From the NCBI GenBank assembly GCA_949825065.1, contig OX463842.1:317501-381500 (forward strand): a DNA stretch of 64,000 nt, read 5' to 3'. The stretch is from Odontocerum albicorne (Eukaryota; Arthropoda; Insecta; Trichoptera; Odontoceridae). Under the pieces are notes generated by a model. It saw nothing but the letters and a program-made list of their open reading frames with translations, was not told the origin of the DNA and did not search any database. Position numbers and translations under genes: made by a program. This document shows, in pieces, positions 22,871 through 36,714 of the stretch (positions are counted from its first letter, which is position 1; each line of letters starts with the position of its first letter).

Positions 22871-23225
22871 GCTAAAGCCGAAACCTGTGATTACATATGT
22901 GTAACATTTATTTGACTTATTTGAGCGTTTTAAAAAACTTCGTAACCACTTTGTCGTATGTCAGTTACAAGTTTGTGCCTTGTGTAGTAAAAACAAACCA
23001 AGGAAAGTACATAGCGCTATTTCGTAAAACCTGTTACCGAAATAGCTATCCTAGGGTTCATGTCGGACAATGCTATGTCCGCAGTCTGAAACCGATATAA
23101 TACGCATTATGTATGCATTTTCGTAAATACAATACGCATTATGTCATCGTAATCAAGTAATAAAAGCATGAGACATTCAGACAATAGAATTCGATTTAAA
23201 ACAGGATGAAAATAACATAAAATAT
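22871..23225. other. intergenic, nothing recognised
   Basis: ATACGCATTATG is present twice (about 23101 and 23130); nothing else. Confidence 0.3.
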
Positions 23226-23415
23226 ATAACACATGGAGATATTCATCCATTCAACCAGCGTTCTACTAAATATACGAGTATAACACATGGAGATATTCAT
23301 CAATTCAATCAGCGTCCTACTAAATATATAACACATGGAGATATTCGTCCATTCAACCAGCGTCCTACTAAATATATAACACATGGAGATATTCGTCAAT
23401 TCAACCAGCGTCCTA
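23226..23415. repeat. 48-bp minisatellite x 4
   Basis: ACACATGGAGATATTC starts at 23229, 23283, 23331 and 23379 (54, 48, 48). The first spacing is longer by exactly 6 bp because TATATA reads TATACGAGTATA there. Confidence 0.95.
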
Positions 23416-23679
23416 CTAAATTTAGACAGTGCTCCATGGCTATGCTACTACGAGTATCGGAAGATCTATTCTACAAATGTTTCTATGTAGTTCGTCTTCT
23501 GTTCTAATGGCCGCAGCCACTATGTTCCTATCTTTGCACTTGACTTATTCATTTTTATTTTGTTATATTGAGACAATAATAATGGATTTGAGTCCAGAAT
23601 AAGAGCGCTCTTAAAAAGAGTTTACTATAATTTATAAATTGCTCTTTTATTATTGTTATAAACCAATACAAAATATGTT

Positions 23680-23995
23680 TAACGTGCCTAAAGTGAAAAC
23701 CAAACCAAAACCATTAAAAAAAAACTGAGTTCCATCGGAAATCGAACCCTCCACACTCGGGTTTAAATAAATAAATATTAGGTTTATTGACAGGAACATA
23801 GTATGTACAAGATCACAACTGAATAACACTTCTAAAACACATAAATTGCAGACAATACATCAGACACAGAAACTATCAAAAGGTCTGGGCTCATCTAATA
23901 GCATCCCCTCGGCCAAAATACACCCCACCAATATAGGGCGAACCCAGTTTGAAGTCAGGCGTCTTACTAACTAGGCCACGGAGGTCAAAAGAGAA
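23680..23995 (-). mobile_element. SINE-A copy interrupted by a LINE 3' end
   Basis: Minus reading: GACCTCCGTGGCCTAGTTAG head with A box at 23970-23994, TAAGACGCCTGACTTC, then after the insertion the B box GGTTCGATTTCC-type sequence at about 23740 and the TTTTCACTTTAGGCACGTTA tail. It resembles a lysine-like tRNA head but is part of a longer element. Confidence 0.8.
23765..23946 (-). mobile_element. non-LTR 3' end nested in SINE-A
   Basis: Same 3' end as 21950, with an AAATAAATAAAT tail at the left. Flanked by GTTT on both sides (23761-23764, 23947-23950). Removing it restores a continuous SINE-A sequence, so the order of events is clear. Confidence 0.85.
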
Positions 23996-24359
23996 AATAA
24001 TAGTGTTTTGTAGTTTTAGGAGTTTGGATACTTAATGCACGAGTACATCTAATTTAAGGATCTTGAAGGAAATTGCGAGAGGGAAAAGTTAAATTAGATT
24101 TACTTTATGAAAAATGCGAGCTCCTGAAAAAAGTAAAGAAGTGTCCGAGAAACTTGAGTATTGTTAAAGGAATTCCCCTAAGGACCTCCGCTCCGGTGCG
24201 AGTAATTTGGAAAAATATGAAAGCCTAGAATCGCGGGAGTGGACCCATACATCTCGTGTCGCGCTGAAGACGGGGAGAAATGCCTCGGGAAGGCAAACAC
24301 AGGAACGGCTTCTTCATCCGGCTGAGTTATGGGGAGGGGGTTGCTTGAGCTAGGTATAG
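23996..24359. other. intergenic, nothing recognised
   Basis: One near-dyad CACGAGTA at 24039. Confidence 0.3.
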
Positions 24360-25020
24360 GACGACTTTATGAATTTGCTACAAATCTAACGTGGCTTTAT
24401 CCAGATTGGACATTTTTTTGATAGAAATTTATTTGAACAGTTATTTATAAATATTTAGCGTGTCCTAGTAGGACGTGCGGACGATGTTGATGTTGACATC
24501 TCTGTATTCGCTTTAGTCGAATTCTGTGTTCCTTTTCGTTCGGGGTCATCAGTTTAGCGGGATGCTTAATTTGATACGTCGTGATGATTTTGATTTGTTT
24601 TGTATTTAAAATAAAAAAACGTCGATTCAGGAATGCGATAAAAGTGAGAGTGAATAGTCGGTAAATAATAAACAGAAATGAATGGTCAAGCGAATAATAA
24701 CAAGTGCCTTTATTCATCGATAAGTAGGTATATATAGAATTTCAGAACGGGACGCGTGACTGCGTCCGCGGTATATCTCGATCTCACTCCTGCGCGTACT
24801 GAGGTGGTCGCAAGCGCTGCGGATACTACAGTGGGTAGGATATTTATTGTCGAAACGGCGAGACGGCGTGATATGTTCTCTTTCTACCTTAGAATGCGAT
24901 GTAAATATTATTTGCGTGTAAACAGTGTTGACGTTTCTGGTATGTGACAATTGTAAATATCCAGAGGTTGATTCATCGGTCGTTGACCCTGCATGTTGAC
25001 AATATTTTAGGGACGTGGGT
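24360..25020 (-). other. possible LTR and leader of a retrotransposon
   Basis: Minus strand shows TGTCACATACC near 24952, a TATATATACC box near 24735, AATAAA near 24716, and an ATG near 24500 opening MSTSTSSARPTRTR before a stop. The order (promoter, polyA signal, short leader, Ser/Thr-rich start) would suit an LTR element entering gag, but no second LTR or primer site was identified. It could equally be unique sequence. Confidence 0.25.
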
Positions 25021-25185
25021 ACCCTACAAATATTATTAATAATAAAAAGACTCCCTTCAAGAGCGCTCTAACTCGAAACTCGAACGCACTATTATATTAA
25101 AAATACTACAAAATAAATGTTTATATAATTTATTTAAACATTTATTTTTAATCTGATCAGATCTAAGACATCGAATGCTTAATGT

Positions 25186-26140
25186 CTGAGATCTGAAGCA
25201 TTATGCATTATGCACGGTGCCTCACATTGACGCCTGATTCTTCACACCTTTAATCTAATACAATACCTCATGACAGTGCACTGAGATCTGAAGCATTATG
25301 CATTATGCACGGTGCCTCATACTTGACGTCTGACTCTTCACACCTTTAATCTAATACAATACCTCATGACAGTGCACTGAGATCTGAAGCATTATGCATT
25401 ATGCACGGTGCCTCATACTTGACGTCTGATTCTTCACACCTTTAATCTAATACAATACCTCATGACAGTGCACTGAGATCTGAAGCATTATGCACGGTGC
25501 CTCATACTTGACGTCTGATTCTTCACACCTTTAATCTAATACAATACCTCATGACTGTGCACTGAGATCTGAAGCATTATGCATTATGCACGGTGCCTCA
25601 TACTTGACGTCTGACTCTTCACACCTTTAATCTAATACAATACCTCATGACAGTGCACTGAGATCTGAAGCATTATGCATTATGCACGGTGCCTCATACT
25701 TGACGTCTGATTCTTCACACCTTTAATCTAATACAATACCTCATGACAGTGCACTGAGATCTGAAGCATTATGCATTATGCACGGTGCCTCATACTTGAC
25801 GTCTGATTCTTCACACCTTTAATCTAATACAATACCTCATGACTGTGCACTGAGATCTGAAGCATTATGCATTATGCACGGTGCCTCATACTTGACGTCT
25901 GACTCTTCACACCTTTAATCTAATACAATACCTCATGACAGTGCACTGAGATCTGAAGCATTATGCATTATGCACGGTGCCTCATACTTGACGTCTGATT
26001 CTTCACACCTTTAATCTAATACAATACCTCATGACAGTGCACTGAGATCTAAAGCATTATGCATTATGCACGGTGCCTCATACTTGACGTCTGATTCTTC
26101 ACACCTTTAATCTAATACAATACCTCATGACAGTGCACTA
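25186..26140. repeat. 96-bp minisatellite x 10, trimeric higher order
   Basis: Unit CTGAGATCTGAAGCATTATG..CACGGTGCCTCATACTTGACGTCTGA. Starts at 25186, 25281, 25377, 25473 and 25562; the fourth unit lacks one GCATTAT. Variant pairs (GACTC/GATTC; CAGTG/CTGTG) recur every three units, a 288-bp higher-order repeat. Confidence 0.96.
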
Positions 26141-26287
26141 GACTAGAGTATGCTGCAGCGAAAGAAGGAAAACAATCAAAGTAACCACTTGGATAGCATT
26201 TATTGACGGGAAATTATTATATGTATATAACATATGATTAAAATAAAATGTTAAGAATTTATCGCTAGTGAAAGTAAAGGTGGCGAT

Positions 26288-27075
26288 GGTAAAGTAGTCT
26301 GTGGCATATGACACGGTTGTATAATATGTGTATTTATTGTACGGTGTTGGTAAAGTAGTCTGTGGCATATGACACGGTTGGATATTATGTGTATTTATTG
26401 TATGGTGTTGGTAAAGTAGTCTGTGGCATATGATACGGTTGTATAATATGTGTATTTATTGTACGGTGTTGGTAAAGTAGTCTGTGGCATATGACACGGT
26501 TGGATATTATGTGTATTTATTGTATGGTGTTGGTAAAGTAGTCTGTGGCATATGATACGGTTGTATAATATGTGTATTTATTGTACGGTGTTGGTAAAGT
26601 AGTCTGTGGCATATGACACGGTTGGATATTATGTGTATTTATTGTATGGTGTTGGTAAAGTAGTCTGTGGCATATGACACGGTTGTATAATATGTGTATT
26701 TATTGTACGGTGTTGGTAAAGTAGTCTGTGGCATGTGACACGGCTGGATAATATGTGTATTTATTGTATGGTGGTGGTAAAGTAGTCTGTGGCATATGAC
26801 ACGGTTGTATAATATGTGTATTTATTGTACGGTGTTGGTAAAGTAGTCTGTGGCATATGACACGGTTGGATATTATGTGTATTTATTGTATGGTGTTGGT
26901 AAAGTAGTCTGTGGCATATGACACGGTTGTATAATATGTGTATTTATTGTACGGTGTTGGTAAAGTAGTCTGTGGCATATGACACGGTTGGATATTATGT
27001 GTATTTATTGTATGGTGGTGGCAAAGTAGTCTGTGGTATATCACACGGTTGGATATTTTGTGTATTTATTGAAAT
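26288..27075. repeat. 61-bp minisatellite x about 13, dimeric
   Basis: GGTAAAGTAGTCTGTGGCAT starts every 61 bp (26288, 26349, 26410). Types GTATAATATGTG..TACGGTG and GGATATTATGTG..TATGGTG alternate, giving a 122-bp dimer. Confidence 0.96.
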
Positions 27076-27441
27076 GGAATGTTAAAAATTCAATACTATA
27101 ATATCAAAAATTGCGTCAGAAAGATTCTAAATGTTTCTATTTTGAGGGGATAATCTAACCCTTAGGAGAACAATATAATTTTTAGAGCTCTCTTTAGATG
27201 TTTTAGGAAAAAAAACGCACTATTATGCAGATCAAGTGATTCATAAACGCGATTGAAAAGTTAATCTCCATAGGCCATCAGTTATTTTCAGGAAGTTCAA
27301 ATTCATTAACATTTAATTATTGTTTGTCATAATAATTCCTAGAATACAACTCACAATTCAACTTTGAAACATACTTGTGGTTAACATGAATGCATCCGTT
27401 GTGCCTTCTTCTGTTAATCAGAGCAACCATTTCTCATTCCT
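27076..27441. other. intergenic, nothing recognised
   Basis: No feature supported. Confidence 0.3.
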
Positions 27442-27880
27442 TACTCGTATATAATGATTTAACGATCTGTATACTCGTATGAAACGAATATAATGATTTA
27501 ACGATCTGCATACTCGTATGAAACGTATATAATGATTTAACGATCTGCATACTCGTATGAAACGTATATAATGATTTAACGATCTGCATACTCGTATGAA
27601 ACGTATATAATGATTTAACGATCTGCATACTCGTATGAAACGTATATAATGATTTAACGATCTGCATACTCGTATGAAACGTATATAATGATTTAACGAT
27701 CTGCATACTCGTATGAAACGTATATAATGATTTAACGATCTGTATACTCGTATGAAACGAATATAATGATTTAACGATCTGCATACTCGTATGAAACGAA
27801 TATAATGATTTAACGATCTGCATACTCGTATGAAACGTATATAATGATTTAACGATCTGCATACTCGTATGAAACGAATT
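27442..27880. repeat. 39-bp minisatellite x 11, carrying ATACTCGTAT
   Basis: Unit TATATAATGATTTAACGATC + TGCATACTCGTATGAAACG. Every unit holds ATACTCGTAT. All frames stay open on the minus strand because 39 is a multiple of 3 (13-residue repeat); no sign that it is translated. Confidence 0.96.
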
Positions 27881-28904
27881 CTCCTAGTTCTGCGTTTACC
27901 CTTCACACAAGTGTGTCTTCTCTAACAAGTTCTCAGTGTCCGATATTAGGTTGTGGAGCTACTGTAAGGCTTCAGAAAAGGCATAAAGAGTGCAGCTGTG
28001 TACGCTGTGGTACATGGTCTGAATCTTCTCATACTCACAGACAAGCGACTTTTCTAGGCCACCTTTCCTTCTCAATCGTATAAATATCACATGCAGCGCG
28101 GCCAACTACTCGTCTACTTTATTTCCATTTAGAGTACATCACTCTTTCCGAGTTAGAGACTTATATGTTTTTCATTCAGTCTTCGTTTATATCTCAACAG
28201 ACTATTGTAAAATATATCGGCAATCTCAGCAAATTAATTTCCCAAACAATGCACTGTATTAAATATAGGTAAAAGGGAATTTCATTGATAATTGGTTGTA
28301 CTTAACATATTTTACAATGAAAAACCGCTTTTTTATGAGTATGTACTGAAGAAACTCTGATATAGAAAAAGCAAAGGAATTCAGGAAAATGAATGATTTT
28401 GTGTAAAAAAAAGTAAATCATTCAATATTCTTCATTGGCTCGGAGATAATAAATTCAATGCCCGTTCGAGATAGTTATAATTACTGGCAATTATTAGAAT
28501 GCCCAATTTTAATGACTTTGCTCAATGATTTAACTTCAGTATTCAAGAACATAATACAGTACAAAATAATAAATATGTAGATTATATTTTTTGCGTATTT
28601 ATATTTCTTGGAAATATTCGCGATAAGCATTTGATGAAGGCAAAAACACTATCAGCTAATAATTGGCTGTGGCCAAGGTCTTCAGTCGTTGCCTAAAGTC
28701 GTGCCCAATGTCCCGGAAAGTCCGAAGTGTCTTCCTCCTCGACGTTTCCGAATAAAAATATAAACTGTTCTAAGAATGGTATTACGAGTAGTTCTAAGTA
28801 CTCGTAATCTGTTCTAAGAAAGGAAATAAGAAATTTTATCCAATTCGAAAACGTTTACATAAAAGCTCTGTGCATATTGTCGGATTTCTGACACAAATTG
28901 GTAC
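27881..28904. other. intergenic, nothing recognised
   Basis: Two TACGAGTA-type sites in opposite orientation only 16 bp apart (28783 and 28799) are joined by a CTGTTCTAAGAA duplication (28766 and 28810). Confidence 0.4.
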
Positions 28905-29060
28905 AATACATAACATCACGTCGTTTCCCTGTCAGGGTAAGCAGAGAGGAGAAAGCGCTAAACTTTACTATCGCGGCACACTTATTTCGCCTTTTCTACC
29001 TTCATAAACCTTCTCACAGAGCTCCTACGATTTCTCTGATTTTCAACATTATATACAGAC
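28905..29060 (-). mobile_element. non-LTR 3' end, family shared with 44450
   Basis: Minus reading AATCAGAGAAATCGTAGGAG..GCTCTGTGAGAAGGTTTATG and AGTAAAGTTTAGCGCTTTCTCC..CCCTGACAGGGAAACG matches the 3' end after the RT tail at 44420-44545. Confidence 0.65.
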
Positions 29061-29064
29061 GTAC

Positions 29065-29335
29065 CATTTCGCAATTTCCCTGTAGGAATAGGCAGAGAGG
29101 AAAAGTACCAAAATTTCCTTTTGCGACACACATATTTCGCCTCTTCTAACATATATCCGTACACCTTATATCTGACTTTTTATATTTCGTTCTTCCAAAA
29201 TATCGCACACTTGATCCTACCATACTTTCCATGGCTTTCCTCTACCACGCTTTCTTCTCACCTTTGCACTGCATATTTGTTTTGTTAGTATAACTTCATT
29301 CATACGTTCCATATGCCCAAATCATCTCAGAGTGC
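29065..29335 (-). pseudogene. non-LTR 3' end with ORF2 remnant
   Basis: Minus reading holds ATTTGGGCATATGGAACG (FGHMERM-like), TACAGCGCAAA-like and GAAAGCCATGGAAAGTATGG (GKPWKVW), then the same 3' block as 28905. The two copies lie head to tail, so this may be a duplicated 3' end. Confidence 0.6.
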
Positions 29336-29635
29336 TCATTGGTAAGGAAAAATTATCGAAGAATTACATAGTTTTGTGATTCTTACCTGTGATGTTATAC
29401 TATATAAAGGGGCTTGAATGTAAAATATTCATGGGGTCAACTATTTACTATTTCTTTTGATACATTTTAAATCAATTTCTCAAATAAAAGTTCGCATTAA
29501 ACACAATAATACCACCCGATACATCATAAAATATTCGCTCGCGACTATTCTTTATTCATCAGGACGGGAATACGAGTATATAGAGATAAAATGAAATCAA
29601 TAGTGTGACATTTGTTATTATAAATCATAATTTAA
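29336..29635. other. intergenic, nothing recognised
   Basis: One ATACGAGTAT at 29570. Confidence 0.3.
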
Positions 29636-29785
29636 TAGAGCTGCATGGTCGCGCGGTAACGCACTGAACTTTCGTACGGAAGGTCATCGGTTCAAACCCC
29701 GTGCTGTGATACTCTCCTCGAACGACACAGGCATTTTTTCCGCCTAGTGTTCGATGGCATAATGATACCTATGACTTCGTTCATA
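29636..29785 (+). mobile_element. tRNA-derived SINE, family B
   Basis: GAGCTGCATGGTCGCGCGGT, B box GGTTCAAACCC at about 29689, then CTCGAACGACACAGGCATTT and GCCTAGTGTTCGATGGCATA as in the copy at 3051. Confidence 0.8.
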
Positions 29786-30284
29786 TATATTCTTTTAAAA
29801 AAGAATTACCTAAATTATTATTGACAATAGTGCGCTATTTGGGTGACCCCTGTTTTTATATTGGCCAATTATTTTTCGCTTCAGATGTACAGATGTTGAG
29901 TGTTGAGTGTTTCGGATGTATCCGGGTGACTAATTATTATTATAATGACTAATGATGAAACATTGCAATTCATATTACACTGGAAATACAGTATAAAACG
30001 GAATATGGTTTGAGGTTTCAAATTGAAATACTCGTATGTCGAGCCACAACTCTCTTAAGGACAGTTTGCTCCCTAAATGGTGCTGTATAAATCATCCTTT
30101 TATTATTACAATATCAGTTAGTTGTTATTTATGCCAGAAATCCGATGCCTACGAGAATAGCAAGAAGGGAAAGAGAAGTCAGAAGGAACAGGTTTCCATG
30201 GTGGATTTGTTTCGTTAATATTTTATGTCAGTTATCTTATAAGAAGAAAGAGTATACACTTACTCGTATTTACCATCACACTAT
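29786..30284. other. intergenic, nothing recognised
   Basis: Two TACTCGTA sites at 30029 and 30261. Confidence 0.3.
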
Positions 30285-30380
30285 CTCCCTGTCAGCGTAG
30301 GAAGAAAGGAAAGAGCGTCAGACTTTACTATCACGACAGACATATTTCGCCTCTTCTACATCCATAAACTTTAGCTCACA
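30285..30380 (-). mobile_element. non-LTR 3' end fragment
   Basis: ATCTCCCTGTCAGCGTAGGA, AGAGCGTCAGACTTTACTAT and CATATTTCGCCTCTTCTAC match the family of 28905 and 44450. Confidence 0.6.
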
Positions 30381-30447
30381 ACTCCCAATTCTGTAGCTTT
30401 TTACATTTGCATGCGTAGCCTTCGCAATAGCTACTATCAAAAGTCAG

Positions 30448-30792
30448 TTGGCCCATGCTAGCAAAAAACTCGCGAGATACATACGAGCTGGTCTCATAAA
30501 TTTATGTATTTATTTCCCTGTTAAATTTGTTGTTGTCGCCGCTGTCTATACTCTACGGTCATCAGTCTACAGTCCCTCAGGCGGTAGAGATGTAAAACAT
30601 AAAGAGCTAAGAAAGCTCATGAAGCCTCGCCACGCTACGTCTTTGCGCCTTCTTTACCGTCTTCACCATCGTCGATACACTGACCCCCCCGGGATGAGCA
30701 GGAGGACGCCTAACCTGAACTGCGCCACCAGGGTCACTGACATGAGCGTTCGAACGCCTTTGGAGATAGTCACCATGCCCAACTATGGTTGA
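30448..30792 (+). other. unassigned 114-codon open frame
   Basis: Begins MAHASKKLARYIRAGLINLC and ends TPLEIVTMPNYG. It has a short hydrophobic patch (residues 16-35) and a basic middle. No family recognised and no repeat match in the window. GC content is higher than the neighbourhood, so an exon or an old element is possible, but chance is not excluded. Confidence 0.15.
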
Positions 30793-31515
30793 TTCAAATG
30801 TTAAACAAAGGCTCATCGAGCCAAAAAAATTCCCATAAATTAACACACAAATACTTAATGTAAGTATACACATATATTAACACAATCACACATATGACAC
30901 AACAGTGGAAAAGTATTCCCTCAAATCACTGACAAAAGATCTACGGAGCAGTAAAAATGCACATGTATTAAAATTTAATAAAAGTCAAAGAACTCGTTCA
31001 GTCAGTCAGTCAAAAATATATTCTATGTTTCTGGAACGTCCACTGTGTTTTTACTTCCGACCAACTTCTACCTGCTAAAGAGGAATCTCTTCACGCTACT
31101 ACTCTTCACCGGAAAAGCATAAAGTAAACCGAAATCTCCGAGTATCGAGCGACAACCATCCACCTATAGTATTATACAGTCTTTGTACCGGTGCTGTACA
31201 AAGTGGTCCTTTGAGCCGGATCTGCTGCATTTACGGTACCGTACATTCATATTACTCAACAAACCAGCCTCAAGTTCACACTCATCCCTTTTCCCTTCAG
31301 GAAAATGAGACAATTATCTTTTATACATATTGAATTATAAAACGTTATCTTTAATGCTAGATTGAATTAAAACCTAACTGACATCGGAGCAGGGTTAAAA
31401 CCATCTAAAATTTTGTTGGAACGTTAAAGTAGTTATTTCTTCAATACTTTTTATGCTAGCATACATTCGTAGTAAAAGTCTAGACAGTAAGTAAAAATCT
31501 AGACAGTAAATAAAA
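30793..31515. other. intergenic, nothing recognised
   Basis: CAGTCAGTCAGTC run at about 31001; no coding signal. Confidence 0.3.
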
Positions 31516-31582
31516 TAAAAATATCATATTTGTTACTGTCTAGAAAAGAGTATCTAGACAGTAACAAATATGATCTTTTTAT
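31516..31582. repeat. perfect hairpin, 22-bp core arms
   Basis: ATCATATTTGTTACTGTCTA + GA (to 31544) and its exact complement from 31553, with the loop AAAGAGTA. The stem extends outward through ATAAAAAT / ATCTTTTTAT. The short motif TCTAGACAGTAA is also repeated directly to the left (31479, 31498). Confidence 0.85.
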
Positions 31583-31612
31583 TTTTACTATCCACAGAAC
31601 AACAACGAGTGA

Positions 31613-31690
31613 CAGTCTCCATGGTCTAGTTAGTAAGACGCTTATCTCCCAACTCGGAGATTGTGGGTTCGATTTCCATTATAACTTAGA
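31613..31690 (+). mobile_element. SINE-A head
   Basis: GTCTCCATGGTCTAGTTAGT AAGACG (A box) and GGGTTCGATTTCC at 31665-31677 (B box); the remainder is diverged. Confidence 0.7.
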
Positions 31691-32431
31691 TATTTAAAAA
31701 AAATATCCTACTGTAGTTACTGTAGCTACTAGAAAATAAATGGTCTCTTTAGCCTAGGAGGAGATCTTCAAAAGTTCCTTAGTTGTCAATCACCCCCTGT
31801 CATGAGTCACATTGTTACATATATAGTATATTTTAAATTTGAAGGTGTGATATTATGAAAATCATTATTTCCTCTCAGAATGCGTTGTTAATTCTTGGCG
31901 CGAGGAGAGTTATGAGCCTCCTCCAGTAATAATGTATCGAATATTTCATCATAATATTAAATTGATTATTTTTTAGGAATAAAATAACCAAAAAAAACGT
32001 ATAACATTGCCACCTATCGGATTTAGAGGGAAAGTGCGCAGCGCATTCCCATTACCCTTCACGTCAATTTTGTTGGTATAGTAATATTTCAATAGATGTC
32101 GAAAGTGTAAACGGAATTCGTTTAACTTTCGTGAATAAATTGGCATGAGAATGCCATTAAAACACGTGTTAAATTATTTTTCACTATGTTTTTAGATATA
32201 TTACTTATCGAGATGGGTGCCATATTTTAATGATAAAACCAACGATAGTTAAGTTTCTTGAAATACTTCATTTAATTGGTTTTCTCGGGGTTTCCTCATA
32301 TTTACTGTGTGGTCTGTAAAGGAAACGAAGAAACCACAATTCGATATGAAAAAAATAAATGTAATCAAACCACAGCTTAATAATATCAATTATAATGTGA
32401 TACGTAATCGCTTACAGAGATTACGCGCCTC
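31691..32431. other. intergenic, nothing recognised
   Basis: No coding or repeat signal seen. Confidence 0.3.
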
Positions 32432-32704
32432 CTAGGCAATTTGCAACTTGCACCCCCCCATTCTCCCCTTCGTCTTGTGGCTTGGCCTCAAAGTCGAAGT
32501 CGAGGGTTCCCTCGCCATTCCAACCTCAATCGAGTCAATTGTGAGAAAAAGAACCGTACCTAGATGAGTATTCTCTCCCGCAGATATCATGGATATGTGG
32601 GTCCTGGTAATGCTGAAGTATGTTCGCAGCACGCTACCTGTTTCAAACACATCTAGCTGTTGAAACGACATTATCCTGAGAATATATGGCTTTATACTTC
32701 CCAA
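32432..32704 (-). other. unassigned 90-codon open frame
   Basis: Minus frame MGSIKPYILRIMSFQQLDVF..HISMISAGENTHLGTVLF..HKTKGRMGGC. The residue mix looks protein-like, and the plus strand is also nearly open. A LINE 3' tail follows on the plus strand at 32905, so this may be part of a retroelement. I cannot name it. Confidence 0.2.
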
Positions 32705-32904
32705 GATCTTGAGCCTCCTGCTCCCAGTCCTCAGGCTCCACGCACTGTCAGCGACTAGCGCAGACTGCCCTTATAGCGCTTCCTTTACCCACTAACCCTT
32801 CGCTTGCCCGTAACTTTTTCAAAATTCCGCGTTTTGTGAGCCCATGATTGCCTATGCGTATCATATGCCCGATCCACCTCAACAACATCCTCTACAAATT
32901 TACA

Positions 32905-32970
32905 GTTAAATTCGCCTGGCAATAAACCCGCCAGATCGTTTTTTCCAATAAAGTGTTAAATAAACAAACG
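32905..32970 (+). mobile_element. LINE 3' tail
   Basis: TTCGCCTGGCAATAAACCCG..CCAGATCG..CCAATAAAGTGTTAAATAAA is the plus-strand version of the tail at 21541. Confidence 0.6.
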
Positions 32971-35604
<2,634 letters not shown>

Positions 35605-35644
35605 CATAGCGATGGAGGAAGTGCAGCAGATGTAACATAACACA

Positions 35645-36165
35645 TAGAATTAGTGTAGGATGGATGAAGTTTAGGTCAATGACGAGAGTTTTATGTGATC
35701 CGAAAATGCCAGTAAAGTTAAAAGGAAAAGTATACCAAACGATTGTCAGACGCGCACACCTCTATGACTCCGAATGCTGGACGATGTATAACTCTTACTC
35801 TTACCAGGCAACTAGAAACTGCTGAAATTCGCATGCTAAGATGGTCAGCTGGTGTGTCCCTAAGAGACAACATAAAAAGTTGACGCATTCGTGGAAGCCT
35901 AGGTGTTACAGATATCAACAGTAAGATGGAGGAGAGGCAGATAACTCTATTACATTGTGAACCAGGTAATCTCCATGGATCTTCCTCGCATAACAACCAG
36001 GAGAAGACCAAATAATTCATGGGTGGCGCAAAAAGATAACCTGATGCAGAGGCACGGCCCGGGGGACATAGTCCGGGACAGAAGAGCATACAACCTGAGG
36101 ACGAGGAGAGCTGACCCCAACAGTCTTCGCAGACAGTGAGTTGGGATGGAGCCAGGGAGAAGAAG
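35645..36165 (+). pseudogene. RTE-like retrotransposon ORF2 C-terminal remnant
   Basis: Plus strand reads GWMKFRSMTRVLCDPKMPVK then LKGKVYQTIVRRAHLYDSEC, the WM.WR..TGVLCD..MP.KLKGK.Y.T.VRPALLYG.EC signature of RTE/craniofacial-development-protein-like elements. After frameshifts come MLRW-like and VNQVISMDLPRITTRRRPNN text ending near 36140. Several stops; dead copy starting at the edge of the (TA)n tract. Confidence 0.75.
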
Positions 36166-36714
36166 ACCATATATATTATAATTATAAAGACCTCAAAACA
36201 AGAAGGCAAGATACTTTCGCATTATTTTGAATGAAAATACTTGTACTGCAATTTATCACGTTCCACAGAATAAGAAGCACATTGGTTTTATATTCCCAAT
36301 ATTTAAAACCGTGCAAGAAATAAACTATTATACTAAAGACCAACTTGTATTGCCAATGTGATGGCTGACCAGCCAGTGATGCGTGTCTTAGAGATATTAA
36401 ACGAATCGAGTGACGCAGAGGATATATCATATTTTCGGCACCACCTGGCCGCGTGAGACGAATCCTCCTCAGTATTTTTCCATATGGGTAAATGAAATAG
36501 ACCCACAGTTTATCACAAGAGAAACCCATATAATGTGTAGTCATTTTTTTACCGTAATACCTAAAAGATATTTCAGAAAACCGAGTGGATCTGGACTTTT
36601 TGTTGTCTATGATATATTTTTTTATATGTTAAGGATATATTCAAATATTCTTCATGGGAAAAATGTAAATCTAAGTTCTTGGACGTAAATTGATTGGGTT
36701 GTTTATCTTCTTCT
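36166..36714. other. intergenic, nothing recognised
   Basis: No feature supported. Confidence 0.3.

Noticed and set aside
27418..27906. Arg-rich repeat protein
   Set aside because: Product of the 39-bp array, whose length is divisible by 3; two frames are equally open.
31613..31690. Functional tRNA gene (lysine-like head)
   Set aside because: Same head occurs in many diverged copies with a longer body; no intact cloverleaf seen.
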